A stretch of 64,000 bases of DNA from Sphingomonas sp. Root710 (GTDB lineage Bacteria; Pseudomonadota; Alphaproteobacteria; Sphingomonadales; Sphingomonadaceae): NCBI RefSeq assembly GCF_001429065.1, contig NZ_LMIB01000016.1, positions 1 through 64,000 on the forward strand, read 5' to 3'. The position numbers were made by a program, and so were the translations under genes. Position 1 is the stretch's first letter. Each line of letters opens with the position of its first letter. Below are positions 27,305 through 37,536 of the stretch, piece by piece. The notes under the pieces are model-generated. The model saw only the letters and a program-made list of their open reading frames with translations. It made no database searches and was not told the DNA's origin.

Positions 27305-27592
27305 ATGAGTTTCCGTCCGCTGCACGATCGCGTGCTCGTTCGCCGCGTCGAGGCCGAGGAAAAGACTGCTGGCGGGATCATCATCCCCGACAGCGCCAAG
27401 GAAAAGCCCCAGGAGGGCGAAGTCGTCGCCGTCGGTGGCGGCGCGAAGGCCGAGGATGGCAAGATCACGCCGCTCGACGTCAAGGCCGGCGACAAGATCC
27501 TGTTCGGCAAGTGGTCGGGCACCGAGGTCAAGATCAACGGCGAAGACCTGCTGATCATGAAGGAATCCGACATTCTCGGCATTGTTGGCTGA
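27305..27592 (+). CDS. groES: Co-chaperonin GroES
   Basis: A 95-residue co-chaperonin that caps GroEL. It contains the full fold from [14 protein letters not shown] through the mobile-loop segment [20 protein letters not shown] to the C-terminal [10 protein letters not shown]. The ATG at 27305 gives the canonical MSFRPLHD; an in-frame GTG nine bases upstream is the longer alternative. GAGGAAAGG provides the ribosome site. It is followed by groEL after 76 bp. Confidence 0.98.
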   Translation: MSFRPLHDRVLVRRVEAEEKTAGGIIIPDSAKEKPQEGEVVAVGGGAKAEDGKITPLDVKAGDKILFGKWSGTEVKINGEDLLIMKESDILGIVG

Positions 27593-27656
27593 CGCTAACG
27601 GGCTGGGGATCGCCGGCCGATCCTTCCCTTCTATTTTCAAATCATATCTAGTCTAA

Positions 27657-29321
<1,665 letters not shown>

Positions 29322-29364
29322 TCCAGATCGCCCGGCTGGCCATATGGTCACCGGAAACAGGAAG

Positions 29365-29396
29365 GGGCCCGGGGAGAAATCTCCGGGCCCTTTTCC
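29365..29396 (+). terminator. Rho-independent terminator after groEL
   Basis: GGGCCCGG and CCGGGCCC form an 8 bp GC stem, extendable with a bulge through GGAGA/TCTCC, followed by TTTTCC. It overlaps the end of the convergent cyclophilin-like gene. Confidence 0.85.
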
Positions 29397-30290
29397 TTAT
29401 CCCTTCACCGCCCGTACTGGCGGCAGCGCATTGCAGATGTCGAGCGCGCCCGCGGGCCGGATGAAGAAATCATCCTTGCGGTTCGCCCGCGCCTTCACCC
29501 AGGCGGCGAATTGCGGCGCGTCGCTCCGCATCACCTCGAAGGCGGGCCGCTCGCTGGCGGGCATGTCCGCCGCGATCCGTGCGCGCAGGATCGCGGAACG
29601 CGGTGCGCCCTCCTTGTAGAAGCCGAGCGCCTCGGTGCCCCGCGGCAAGGCGGTCAGCGCCTCGATGCCTGCCAGCACCCGGCCCACCGTGGCGATGTTG
29701 CGGTCGAGATGGCGCGGCCCATGCCCGATCACCGCATAGAGCTCCGCGCCCGTCCCGGTATCGGGGGCAAGGTTCCGTCCCACCCCAACCATGCCATAGC
29801 AATGCGGTAGCCAGGCCAGCGCGCCCTCCCGCGCGACCGGCCAGCCGCCAGCATGACCGGTCTCGGCGGCGTAGGCATCGCGATAGCCCATCGCGCGGAA
29901 GCCGAGCCCGGCGAGCGGCCGCGCATATTCGGCGGGCGGGCTGACGACGATCCCGGCGGGCAGCGCCTTCTTCTCGGTAGCATCCCCCCATTGGGTGACA
30001 TAATTGTCCTGAACCCGGTTGATCGTGATCCCGTCGAACCAGCCGCTTCGCGCCAGCGCCCGGATGTTTTCGACATGTACCGGCGCAAAGGCGGGCGCGA
30101 GCGCGATCACGACGCGCGATCCGCTATCGAGGTCGATCACCAGCAAATCCCGGGCCGGAAACGCGGCCCAGGCCGAGTCCGGCGCCTGCGCGACGATCTC
30201 GCTGGGGGTAAGCGGCCTGGCCGGCGGCGACGCGGCGACAAGAGCCAGCAAGGGGAACGCGACGGCGGCGATGCGAAGGCGGTGTTTCAT
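29397..30290 (-). CDS. Exported cyclophilin-type peptidyl-prolyl isomerase-like protein
   Basis: A 297-residue protein with a signal peptide ([21 protein letters not shown]). Cyclophilin-type text is recognisable: [35 protein letters not shown] (in pieces) matches the start of the PPIase domain, and later [30 protein letters not shown]-like segments match the end. The active-site region is divergent ([11 protein letters not shown] instead of the usual FMIQGGDP), so catalytic activity is uncertain. The ATG used starts a clean signal peptide; an upstream ATG would add seven residues. Confidence 0.8.
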   Translation of the reverse strand: [297 protein letters not shown]

Positions 30291-30367
30291 GCCGCGATGA
30301 TGACATGCCACATCGCCTTGCGGAACCCGCCGCTACGGGCTAGGGAGCCGGCTTCCAGCGATGGTGC

Positions 30368-30458
30368 GGAGCGGTGGCCGAGTGGTCGAAGGCGCTCGCC
30401 TGGAAAGTGAGTATACGTCAAAAGCGTATCGAGGGTTCGAATCCCTCCCGCTCCGCCA
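30368..30458 (+). tRNA. tRNA-Ser (anticodon GGA)
   Basis: A 91-base gene with CCA encoded. The acceptor arms GGAGCGG/CCGCTCC pair, the anticodon loop CTGGAAA gives GGA, a long variable arm (TATACG/CGTATC region) marks it as class II, and the T-arm is GAGGG-TTCGAAT-CCCTC. The integrase gene lies 179 bp downstream, so the 3' end of this tRNA is the likely attachment site of the following island. I found no second copy of the tRNA 3' end in the window. Confidence 0.97.
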
Positions 30459-30637
30459 GATCCTGCTCCTCACGACACTCCCCCGATCTTCGGTGCACGG
30501 CAAAGAGCCTGCAATATGGGAGTTTTGGCGAGTTAGCTTGTGCGCCCGAGTGCGCGGCGGACCACGCCAGACCCCGGCCGAGTTTATGGCTTGGTTTATG
30601 GTAAGAGGCGCGGCATAGCGGTTGCTGGAGGTAGGCG

Positions 30638-31858
30638 ATGCCAGCGCGCAACAAGATGAATGTTAAGCTGATAGCCAAGCTGAAGACGCCCGGTGTCTAT
30701 TCGGACGGTGGCGGTCTGTACCTTCGAATCAGGCCTTCGCTGGCGAAGAAGAAGCCGGATGCAGACGTGGATCCCGACCCAGCCGTGGCGAAGTCATGGC
30801 TCTTCATTTACGGCGGAAGGGGTAAGCGGATCGAATTAGGGCTGGGGTCTTATAGCGATATCTCGCTCGCCAAAGCGCGCGAGAAGGCAGCTGCGATGCG
30901 CGAATTGGTGCTGGAGGGGCAAGACCCTCGTGGTGCCCGCCCACGGCCGGCGCAGGCCGCCGAGCCGCCCGTCACCTTCGGCAAGTTCGCGATGGAATGG
31001 CTCGACGACATCGAGGATGGCTACAGCAACCGCAAGCACCGGCTGCAATGGCGAAGCACAATTAAAACCTACGCCAAAGCGCTCATGGAAAAGCCTATCG
31101 CTGACATTAGACCGGAGGATGTCGTCGAGGTGCTTCAGCCGATCTGGCTGACGAAGACCGAGACCGCAGGCCGGGTCCGCGGTCGCATCGAAAGGATAAT
31201 CGATGCCGCCAAGGCAAAAGGGGTTTACCAGGGGGAGAACCCAGCGCGCATGCGAGGCAACCTGGATCACCTATTGCCCAAGCGCACCAAGGTGGAGGTT
31301 AAACACCATGCCGCGTTACCGTATAAAGCCGTGCCGGCCTTCATGAAGGCTCTGGCAGACCGCCAGGGCATAGCCGCGAAGGCGCTGGCCTTTACGGTGC
31401 TCACAGCGGCTCGCTCGGGCGAAACTCGCGGTCTGACCTGGGGGGAGATCGATCTCGAAGCCAAGCTTTGGACCGTGCCGGCCGAGCGGATGAAAGCACG
31501 CGCGATGCACCAAGTACCGCTCACAGCCCCCGCTCTGGCCATTCTAGAGATCATCAGGCCGGAGAAGGCCGATCCTGGTCAACTCGTCTTTCCAGCGCCT
31601 CGTGGGGGGATGCTATCCGACATGACGATGACGGCGGTATTGAAACGCATGAAAGTCCCGGTCACGACCCATGGGTTTCGGTCTTCATTTCGTGATTGGG
31701 CCGGCGACGAGACGCAGCATGACCGGGAATCGATTGAACTTTCGTTAGCGCATATGCCGCCATCAGCCACGGAGCGGGCATACCGACGAAGCCAAGCGCT
31801 CGCGAAGCGCCGGGAGTTGATGAACGACTGGGCGGCGTACTGCTTGGGTAGCTCCTGA
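30638..31858 (+). CDS. int: Tyrosine integrase, P4/DUF4102 type
   Basis: A 406-residue site-specific recombinase. The N-terminal DUF4102-like arm-binding domain reads YSDGGGLYLRIRP and SWLFIYGGRGKRIELGLGSY. The catalytic domain shows the first Arg in AARSGETRGLTW, the His-x-x-Arg box in THGFRSSFRDW, and the nucleophile Tyr in ERAYRRSQ. GGAGGT precedes the ATG by 5 bp. Integrases of this type insert islands at tRNA 3' ends, and this one follows tRNA-Ser. It is convergent with the DUF927-type gene. Confidence 0.93.
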   Translation: MPARNKMNVKLIAKLKTPGVYSDGGGLYLRIRPSLAKKKPDADVDPDPAVAKSWLFIYGGRGKRIELGLGSYSDISLAKAREKAAAMRELVLEGQDPRGARPRPAQAAEPPVTFGKFAMEWLDDIEDGYSNRKHRLQWRSTIKTYAKALMEKPIADIRPEDVVEVLQPIWLTKTETAGRVRGRIERIIDAAKAKGVYQGENPARMRGNLDHLLPKRTKVEVKHHAALPYKAVPAFMKALADRQGIAAKALAFTVLTAARSGETRGLTWGEIDLEAKLWTVPAERMKARAMHQVPLTAPALAILEIIRPEKADPGQLVFPAPRGGMLSDMTMTAVLKRMKVPVTTHGFRSSFRDWAGDETQHDRESIELSLAHMPPSATERAYRRSQALAKRRELMNDWAAYCLGSS

Positions 31859-31882
31859 AAGTCGTACGCCGCCCTTCAAGCG

Positions 31883-33619
31883 CTACTCGCTGCCCTCCGC
31901 GCCGGGATCGGCATCGAAGAGCCCCTGTTCCTGCAATGGCAGCGTGAAACACCAACACCGTTTAGCGGGCAGCCCGCGGGCCAGGCTGACCTTCGGCTTG
32001 AGACCCCGGCCATCTGCTGGCACCATGAAGCCCCTCACCTCGTCAGTCTTCCAAATTGCCTTCCAGTCGTCAAAGACGCGTCCGATGTTGGCTGGCGGCA
32101 CCCGCAACTCGCGGTGCGTGGGCAAGCTGACGAGGGTTCCCAGCGCCTGCAACGCGCGCTGTGATTGGCGATCATCCTTCTGGCCCGAAACCTTCAGGAT
32201 GCGATCGTCACCTGCCAATGCTTCGAGTCTGTCAGCGAACGAGATTCGCGGCGTATTCTGAGCGCGAAAGGCTGTGTAGCAGGCAGTTAGGGCCTTCCCG
32301 AAGGTCAGCGTCCCTGGAAGGACCTTCAACTCCTGGGCCAGCTTGGCTGCTGCATAGGCTGCAGCAAACACCTTGGCTTTGGCATAGTCGCGGCCGAGGC
32401 CGCGATCTACACCGGCTTTGGTCAGGAATTCCGCTTGCCACTTGTCCAGCTTGCGGATGAATGCCTCCCGATTTCGACCCAAGCGCGCAACGAGAGCCTT
32501 GATAAACCGTCGATGGGCGTGGCCATAATGCGACGCGGCGCTCGTCATCAATGCTTCCAGAAAGGCCGGCTTGTCGACGTGTTCGGGCGGGACGCCCCAG
32601 TCTATCGGAATCGTCAAGGTCAGCATCTCATCTTGCGAAGGGTCGCCCTTGCCAGCGACGGTTCGTAGGCTCTCCCGGCCGAATAGGGTCACTACCCCAC
32701 GATAGCGACCCGTCCCGCTCGGTGTGCCGGGAATTGCAAGGTCGCCACGACCGGCGTTATGCGCGAGTGTGAGATAGGGCCGAGCCAACTTCTTGGCATC
32801 GAAGACGTGCCCTAGAAGATGGGTGCCATCAAGGATCAGCGTGCGGTCCCTGTGGTCGAGGATGACCTCGGATAGCTTGTCGATAACGCTGTCGATGGAG
32901 TGCCAGTACTGCGGGCTACCGTTGACCCCGGTGCCACCGGAGGCGGATGCCATGACGTTCCGAAGGACCGTTTTTCCGGAACCCTGACCACCGACAAACT
33001 CGACGGTGGCATTCTGGACCGAGGGCATCAACCGCAAGAGCGGGCCGAGGAACATCAGCGCCAAGGCAAACTTCGCTGTGGGCCATTGTTCGAGCAGGGC
33101 GGCAACCTCTCTTTTCCAGCGTATCGGATTCCCCGCGGACGCGATGCTGGACCGCGCGAACGCCATTTGGGGGGCAGTGGCGCCCTTGGGGACTGCAGAA
33201 GCGCCATCTGCATGGAAATAGATGGAGGGTTCACCGTGCCAACCGGATTGGCCTGCAACGTCCACGGGAGGAAACTCCCGTACGTTGCGGATCGCTTCGA
33301 GTGTCGCTTTCAGATCGGCTGGCGAACCGGGCATGATGCCCCGCGTGCGGAGCGCTGCCGACAGTCGCTCGATCGTAGTGACGTCCTTCTGGGCTAGCCA
33401 AGTTCCCTGATCCCCGAATACCATGCCAACATATCGGTTGCCGGCGCAGGTGGCCCCGTAGGCGTCATTGGACATGAGGGGCCTCCATCTGGCGGGTAGC
33501 CGAAAGCTGTTGGGATTGTCGGGGTTGCTGGGAGTCCTGGCTGGAGACACCCGGTATCGTCGACTGATCGCCAACAATTCCCACATATCCAGCACATACG
33601 GCCGGCATGGAAGATCCAT
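31883..33619 (-). CDS. DUF927-type P-loop ATPase of the island
   Basis: A 578-residue protein. The Walker A motif GGQGSGKT is at residues 210-217, followed by TLILDGTHLLG as the Walker B-like strand (Asp). The flanking text (WPTAKFALALMFLGPLLRLM before, and NAGRGDLAIPGTPSGTGRYRGVVTLFGRESL in pieces after) matches the DUF927 family, helicase-like proteins of satellites and islands. It is the last gene of a leftward unit with a possible replication protein and an AlpA-like regulator. A role in replication of the excised element is inference. A later Met (residue 49) is a possible alternative start. Confidence 0.75.
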   Translation of the reverse strand: MDLPCRPYVLDMWELLAISRRYRVSPARTPSNPDNPNSFRLPARWRPLMSNDAYGATCAGNRYVGMVFGDQGTWLAQKDVTTIERLSAALRTRGIMPGSPADLKATLEAIRNVREFPPVDVAGQSGWHGEPSIYFHADGASAVPKGATAPQMAFARSSIASAGNPIRWKREVAALLEQWPTAKFALALMFLGPLLRLMPSVQNATVEFVGGQGSGKTVLRNVMASASGGTGVNGSPQYWHSIDSVIDKLSEVILDHRDRTLILDGTHLLGHVFDAKKLARPYLTLAHNAGRGDLAIPGTPSGTGRYRGVVTLFGRESLRTVAGKGDPSQDEMLTLTIPIDWGVPPEHVDKPAFLEALMTSAASHYGHAHRRFIKALVARLGRNREAFIRKLDKWQAEFLTKAGVDRGLGRDYAKAKVFAAAYAAAKLAQELKVLPGTLTFGKALTACYTAFRAQNTPRISFADRLEALAGDDRILKVSGQKDDRQSQRALQALGTLVSLPTHRELRVPPANIGRVFDDWKAIWKTDEVRGFMVPADGRGLKPKVSLARGLPAKRCWCFTLPLQEQGLFDADPGAEGSE

Positions 33620-33663
33620 GACGGTTTAGGCGGATGCCACCATCCACGGCGACACTGTGTTTA

Positions 33664-33696
33664 GTACGAAGTAGGTCAAATATAGCACATTCGTAC
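33664..33696. promoter_or_regulatory. Inverted repeat before the DUF927-type gene
   Basis: GTACGAA and TTCGTAC are perfect 7 bp arms separated by 19 bp of AT-rich DNA, 45-77 bp upstream of the gene start. It could be an operator for an island regulator. Confidence 0.4.
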
Positions 33697-33757
33697 ACGT
33701 ATTGACCGCATATAGGCATAATTTTCATGATAATATTCCCTTATGTATACACAGATA

Positions 33758-34654
33758 TCATTTGGTTGGCTTGAGACCTGACCTTGTAGGCTTCAGTCCA
33801 TTGAATAAGACGAAGTCTTGGACAGGATGCTTATCCATCCACACCATCCATTCCGTATGGTACGGCTCTGGGATGCGGTACCGGAATTCACTGCGTTGGA
33901 TTTGTAGGGGATTGTGACCGACAATCTTGGTCGGTCGATGTGGGTACCAGTACTGGATCGAATAAGTCAGCGGGTCGGGAAGGTTGGTCAGGACCTGCTT
34001 GCTGATCCTGACGCGGGGCCTGTCCGCCATGCCCATCTCGTGCGGTTCACTGCGACCGACAGAGTATTTCGGACGGTCCCGCAGCGCTTCGAGAGCACGA
34101 GCTTTCCACCCGCCAGCCACCAGATGGTAGTGGAAGTCGTATCCCTCACGCCGTTCGTCGAACTCGGCATGAAGACCAGCCATGACAAAGCCTGTCTGGG
34201 TGGTCACGCCGACACGATCGAAGTCCGAGCAGAGCCGCCGCATCATTAGCCTCGGAATCTGGTGCTGCAGTTGACCGGCCGGCACCCACAGGCCTGTCGG
34301 CATCAACGTCGCGGTGACGACGATGCCGGCAAGTTCATCCTCTACATGCGGCCAGAGGTTGCCAACGACGCGGTGGCGGAGCTCATCGGTAAAGACCGGG
34401 CATGCGGCGGTTGGGGATGGGACTTGCGTCGCCACCCCCTTCTTCAGTCGCCGCAACAGTTCGCGTGCGTCGAGGTTAGGAAGGTCCGGGTAATTGCGAA
34501 GGTACTGCTCGACCATCACGATACGGCTCTTCAGCTCCTTCCAGCTCGTCTCTTCCGATGGGAATGTGATGACCCCATCTGGCCGTCGCGTGTCGAACCT
34601 CGGTCGGAACGGCTCTACTGGGTCCGGAAGGTCCAAGAGTGTAGGGGCGACCAT
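33758..34654 (-). CDS. Possible HUH-type replication/relaxase-like protein
   Basis: A 298-residue protein not firmly assigned to a family. At residues 175-177 it has HYH in GYDFHYHLVAGG, preceded by VMAGLHAEFDERREG. An HUH motif after such a strand is the hallmark of rolling-circle Rep endonucleases. Tyrosines that could act as nucleophile occur in LTYSIQYWYPHRP and further on in EPYHTEWMVW. It overlaps the AlpA-like gene by one base and is followed by the DUF927-type ATPase, a neighbourhood that fits element replication. The function is inference; a structural prediction would be needed to confirm it. Confidence 0.5.
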   Translation of the reverse strand: MVAPTLLDLPDPVEPFRPRFDTRRPDGVITFPSEETSWKELKSRIVMVEQYLRNYPDLPNLDARELLRRLKKGVATQVPSPTAACPVFTDELRHRVVGNLWPHVEDELAGIVVTATLMPTGLWVPAGQLQHQIPRLMMRRLCSDFDRVGVTTQTGFVMAGLHAEFDERREGYDFHYHLVAGGWKARALEALRDRPKYSVGRSEPHEMGMADRPRVRISKQVLTNLPDPLTYSIQYWYPHRPTKIVGHNPLQIQRSEFRYRIPEPYHTEWMVWMDKHPVQDFVLFNGLKPTRSGLKPTK

Positions 34655-34884
34655 TATGCGTTCCCCTCGTTGCAGGAGGGGCTGAGCAGAGCCTGTGCAC
34701 TGTCGACGTAGATGAGGCGTCTCGTCCCCACCGTCGTGGCTTCCAGCTTACCGGTCCGGATGAGCTTATGGATGGTCGACTTGCAGAGCGTTGAGGCTTG
34801 GCAAAGGTCCTTCACCGACATTGCCTGACGGACCCGAAGCGGAGCACCCTCCGCACGGGATCGATCGTTATTCTCGGGATTCAT
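34654..34884 (-). CDS. AlpA/excisionase-like helix-turn-helix protein
   Basis: A 76-residue protein with a MerR-type winged helix of the excisionase class: SVKDLCQASTLCKSTIHKLI, then GKLEATTVGTRRLIYVDSA. Such proteins direct excision or activate the integrase and replication genes of P4-type elements. It is first in the leftward unit (overlapping the next gene by one base). Its promoter region holds two short dyads shared with the divergent gene. Confidence 0.82.
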   Translation of the reverse strand: MNPENNDRSRAEGAPLRVRQAMSVKDLCQASTLCKSTIHKLIRTGKLEATTVGTRRLIYVDSAQALLSPSCNEGNA

Positions 34885-34920
34885 ATTAGCTACTCCATAG
34901 TGGTGGAGCGCCTGCGGGCA

Positions 34921-34998
34921 TGTCGCATCGCAAACGCGACAGTCCAGCTATATGGCCGCTTCAGAAAACTCTCGGCTGATAATTTCTAAATCTAGAAA
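34921..34998. promoter_or_regulatory. Divergent promoter region with two dyads
   Basis: TGTCGC-N9-GCGACA (34921-34941) and TTTCTA-N4-TAGAAA (34983-34998) are perfect inverted repeats between the AlpA-like gene and the rightward hypothetical gene. Either may be the binding site of the AlpA-like protein. Confidence 0.4.
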
Positions 34999-35057
34999 AC
35001 GCCGATAGAAGGCAGCTGAGATGGTGGGCTCCCCTCCGTCACTTGGAAGGAATTCTA

Positions 35058-35960
35058 GTGAGCAGCCTTTTTGGAAGACCGGCTCCTACAAGCCATTGGG
35101 GGCGCTGGACGCCTTCCGAGCAGAACACCCGCGACTACTTCCAGGCTGAAGCGAAGCGCATCGCCTTATGGTATATGAACGTATCGGCTACCCGCGAGCG
35201 CATCGGCCACAAGGTGGGCGACAAGAATGTCCAGCGAAAGGCGCTCGCGCCACGCTTCCGAGCGACAAGCGTCTTCAAGCGCGAACTTTACAAGCTCGCC
35301 TGTGATATCCACGATCGCGGTGGGTTCAGAATCTTAGAGTTTCACGTGAGACAGCGTGACGGGCAATGGGGCGTGTTCCATCGTCTTACAAAGCCCACTC
35401 CCATTGATTGGACGCTATGGCTCGTACGAGGACGGCTATTGGGGCCAGCGCCCGCCAGCGGCGTGAAGAAGCCAACATGGCTCTTTGGGGGCACGTTGCT
35501 CACGCGGCTGTCCGTGGAACTCAACTTCGCCTTCCGAAATTGGATCGAGCCCAGTCTTATCACGATGTTTATCGATGAATTCGGAGGGCACGAGATCATC
35601 TCGGCGAGACGCGCGATCGGGGACTATGATCTCAGGGAAGAAGCTTGGGTCATGAGCCTCCAGCGCCGCAAAAAGCCAAATATCGGCATTATCGCAGGAC
35701 GCTTCATCTACACCGATGAGCCGGGAAACCCTGACGAGAAATACGAGGAGTTGGTTGATCCATCGTTGCCAAGGCCAACTTCCATTTCGAAGCACGATCG
35801 TGAAGATTGGGCTGACGACGACGATGAGGAAGATTGGGGCGACGATATGGAGGAGGAAGACTGCTCTGATCCAGTTTACATCGATACTGCTGTGCCGTTC
35901 GATGCCACTTCATCTCCTGATATAAAGATGAAAATGCGGGGTCGACGGAGTCCTGATTGA
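35058..35960 (+). CDS. Hypothetical island protein with acidic tail
   Basis: A 300-residue protein of unknown family. The GTG start was chosen because GGAAGG lies 7 bp before it. The body contains WTLWLVRGRLLG and LSVELNFAFRNWIEPSL without a known motif. From about residue 250 it has a strongly acidic run (DREDWADDDDEEDWGDD and MEEED), which could mimic DNA or bind basic partners. It is transcribed away from the AlpA-like gene. No function can be assigned. Confidence 0.6.
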   Translation: MSSLFGRPAPTSHWGRWTPSEQNTRDYFQAEAKRIALWYMNVSATRERIGHKVGDKNVQRKALAPRFRATSVFKRELYKLACDIHDRGGFRILEFHVRQRDGQWGVFHRLTKPTPIDWTLWLVRGRLLGPAPASGVKKPTWLFGGTLLTRLSVELNFAFRNWIEPSLITMFIDEFGGHEIISARRAIGDYDLREEAWVMSLQRRKKPNIGIIAGRFIYTDEPGNPDEKYEELVDPSLPRPTSISKHDREDWADDDDEEDWGDDMEEEDCSDPVYIDTAVPFDATSSPDIKMKMRGRRSPD

Positions 35961-36000
35961 ACTCGGCGGTTGAAAGCCTGCTTACGGCGATTTCATTTAG

Positions 36001-36028
36001 GATATTGAAATATCAGCAAAAAATTGCT
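36001..36028. promoter_or_regulatory. Paired palindromes in an AT-rich promoter region
   Basis: GATATT-GA-AATATC and directly after it AGCAA-AAAA-TTGCT, followed by TATAACT. The region is far more AT-rich than its surroundings and precedes the papain-like protein gene by about 55 bp. Confidence 0.4.
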
Positions 36029-36081
36029 ATAACTCGACTATGATGAGCACTGCTTTCATGACAGCGTATTGGCGACGCTAA

Positions 36082-36699
36082 GTGGCGGCGGGAGGGAAAA
36101 GACGCCGTTTCCCGCCCCCACTTTCAGTACCCCTTAGAGCCGCCGCAATAGAAATCGCGGCCAGGCACCAGATTGATCCATACTTCCAGAGTCCGCTCGA
36201 CGCGCTTTGTGGGATTCACTCCGGCATCAACGGGCTTCGACTAGCGCTCCACGAAATTGCTCCACTGACGAAAGCCGGGGCGAAGCGCCTGTTTGTAGCG
36301 GCAGCACAGTTCCTCGACGAAAGAGGCGGTGCCGGAGAAGCGATGTGGGCGGGCATGGAAACCCGCCGCTGGCATGCCTTGGTGAGGAAGCTGGCCAAGC
36401 ATGCATCCACGGACGATTTCACTATCGACGTCGAGCGGGCCGAGTTCGCTTCCAAGCCGACGATTGATCGGGTGTTCGACTGGATCGATGCCAGCCTGGC
36501 GCAGCGTAAGCCGGTACTCGTTCACCTCGATGGCACGCTGAACCATTTCTCGGTGGTCGCAGGTTTGACGACGACGCGCCTAGAGCTGTTCGACAGCGCA
36601 GGTCACAAGTTCGTCATGCGCTCATCCTGCGGGATGAAGCGCGGCTTCCACATCATCAGACCCAAGGCGTTGCTCCGGCTCGCCGTCAGGCCGCGTTAG
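36082..36699 (+). CDS. Papain-like (cysteine peptidase fold) hypothetical protein
   Basis: A 205-residue protein. The segment PYFQSPLDALCGIHSGINGL puts a cysteine (residue 43) at the start of a helix, as in papain- and C39-like peptidases. LNHFSVVAGL (His155) followed by LELFDSAG (Asp171) completes a plausible Cys-His-Asp triad in the right order. It has no signal peptide. The GTG start is the first in frame and is uncertain. It precedes the DUF3768 gene by 53 bp. A peptidase or deconjugating role in the cytosol is inference from the motif alone. Confidence 0.55.
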   Translation: MAAGGKRRRFPPPLSVPLRAAAIEIAARHQIDPYFQSPLDALCGIHSGINGLRLALHEIAPLTKAGAKRLFVAAAQFLDERGGAGEAMWAGMETRRWHALVRKLAKHASTDDFTIDVERAEFASKPTIDRVFDWIDASLAQRKPVLVHLDGTLNHFSVVAGLTTTRLELFDSAGHKFVMRSSCGMKRGFHIIRPKALLRLAVRPR

Positions 36700-36752
36700 C
36701 CGCGGATACCGACAGACCGACTTTACCACCAGCACCAATGAAGGAGTGAATC

Positions 36753-37103
36753 ATGGGGGACCAGGAGCAGAAGACGCTTGCCCAGCGCACGGGGCGAATT
36801 CGCGAGTTGAACGATAGGCTCCGACAACGTCACGAGGGTCGCGTGGTGATCACGCGGGGCATCGCGAGCTTACCGGTCGCCACCGTCGCGAGGGTGCTCT
36901 TTGCCGTCCGTGACTTCGCCGCGTTTGACGCCCGCAACGACCCTCACGGTGAGGGGGACATGGGCCGGGTCGAGGTGGATGGCCACGAATGCTGGTTTCG
37001 GATCGACTATTTCTCAGCCGATCTAGAGAGCGGATCACCCGATCCAGCCGACGAGAACATAACGACAAGGGTCATGACAATCCTCTTGGCCGAGGAGCTG
37101 TGA
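36753..37103 (+). CDS. DUF3768 family protein
   Basis: A 116-residue protein typical of DUF3768, small proteins common on alphaproteobacterial plasmids and islands: RIRELNDRLRQRHEGRVVITRGI at the start (in pieces), DPHGEGDMGRVEVDG and FRIDYFSADLESGSPDPAD, and VMTILLAEEL at the end. AAGGAG lies 8 bp before the ATG. The function of the family is unknown. Confidence 0.85.
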   Translation: MGDQEQKTLAQRTGRIRELNDRLRQRHEGRVVITRGIASLPVATVARVLFAVRDFAAFDARNDPHGEGDMGRVEVDGHECWFRIDYFSADLESGSPDPADENITTRVMTILLAEEL

Positions 37104-37105
37104 CC

Positions 37106-37276
37106 ATGTGGCAAGAACACGACGGGGGCGATTGCCCGGTCGACCCCAAGACCGAGGTCATAGTCAAATTCCGCGAAGGCCGAGAGGCTGGCCCTGCTCC
37201 AGCCGGCGATTGGCGTTGGAAGCTTTGGTCTATGGGCGAGACTCAATGGGACGTGGTGGCATGGAGGCGTCCATGA
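37106..37276 (+). CDS. Small conserved-looking protein
   Basis: A 56-residue frame starting two bases after the DUF3768 stop, preceded by GAGGAG inside that gene. The text DPKTEVIVKFREG, GDWRWKLWSMGETQWDVVAWR resembles short phage or island proteins with a W-rich C-terminus. Close spacing supports translation with DUF3768. The function is unknown. Confidence 0.6.
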   Translation: MWQEHDGGDCPVDPKTEVIVKFREGREAGPAPAGDWRWKLWSMGETQWDVVAWRRP

Positions 37277-37536
37277 GGATCGGTCCGAAATGGCAACGAT
37301 CGTCCGCTAGCATCATGACGGGAACGTGCTACATTGATCCCGTCGTTCCGATCTTGCTTGTGAGGTTCGGCCCGCGTTTCGCGGTGACTGTGGGCTCTCG
37401 ACCGTCAGGTCGGGCGGCTCGCGAAATAAAAGACCTTCGGGAAATACGCGAGGCGCGTTTCCCACGGTCACGCGCAAGCAACCGACCCGGCTGCCGGGCC
37501 GGATTGCGCAGTTATGGGGGTCGTATATTGCGCAAT

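Noticed and set aside
37273..37536. N-terminal extension of the exported coil protein from the ATG overlapping the previous stop.
   Set aside because: The 88 added residues are Arg-rich and unlike the rest, and they would bury the signal peptide; kept only as an alternative start.
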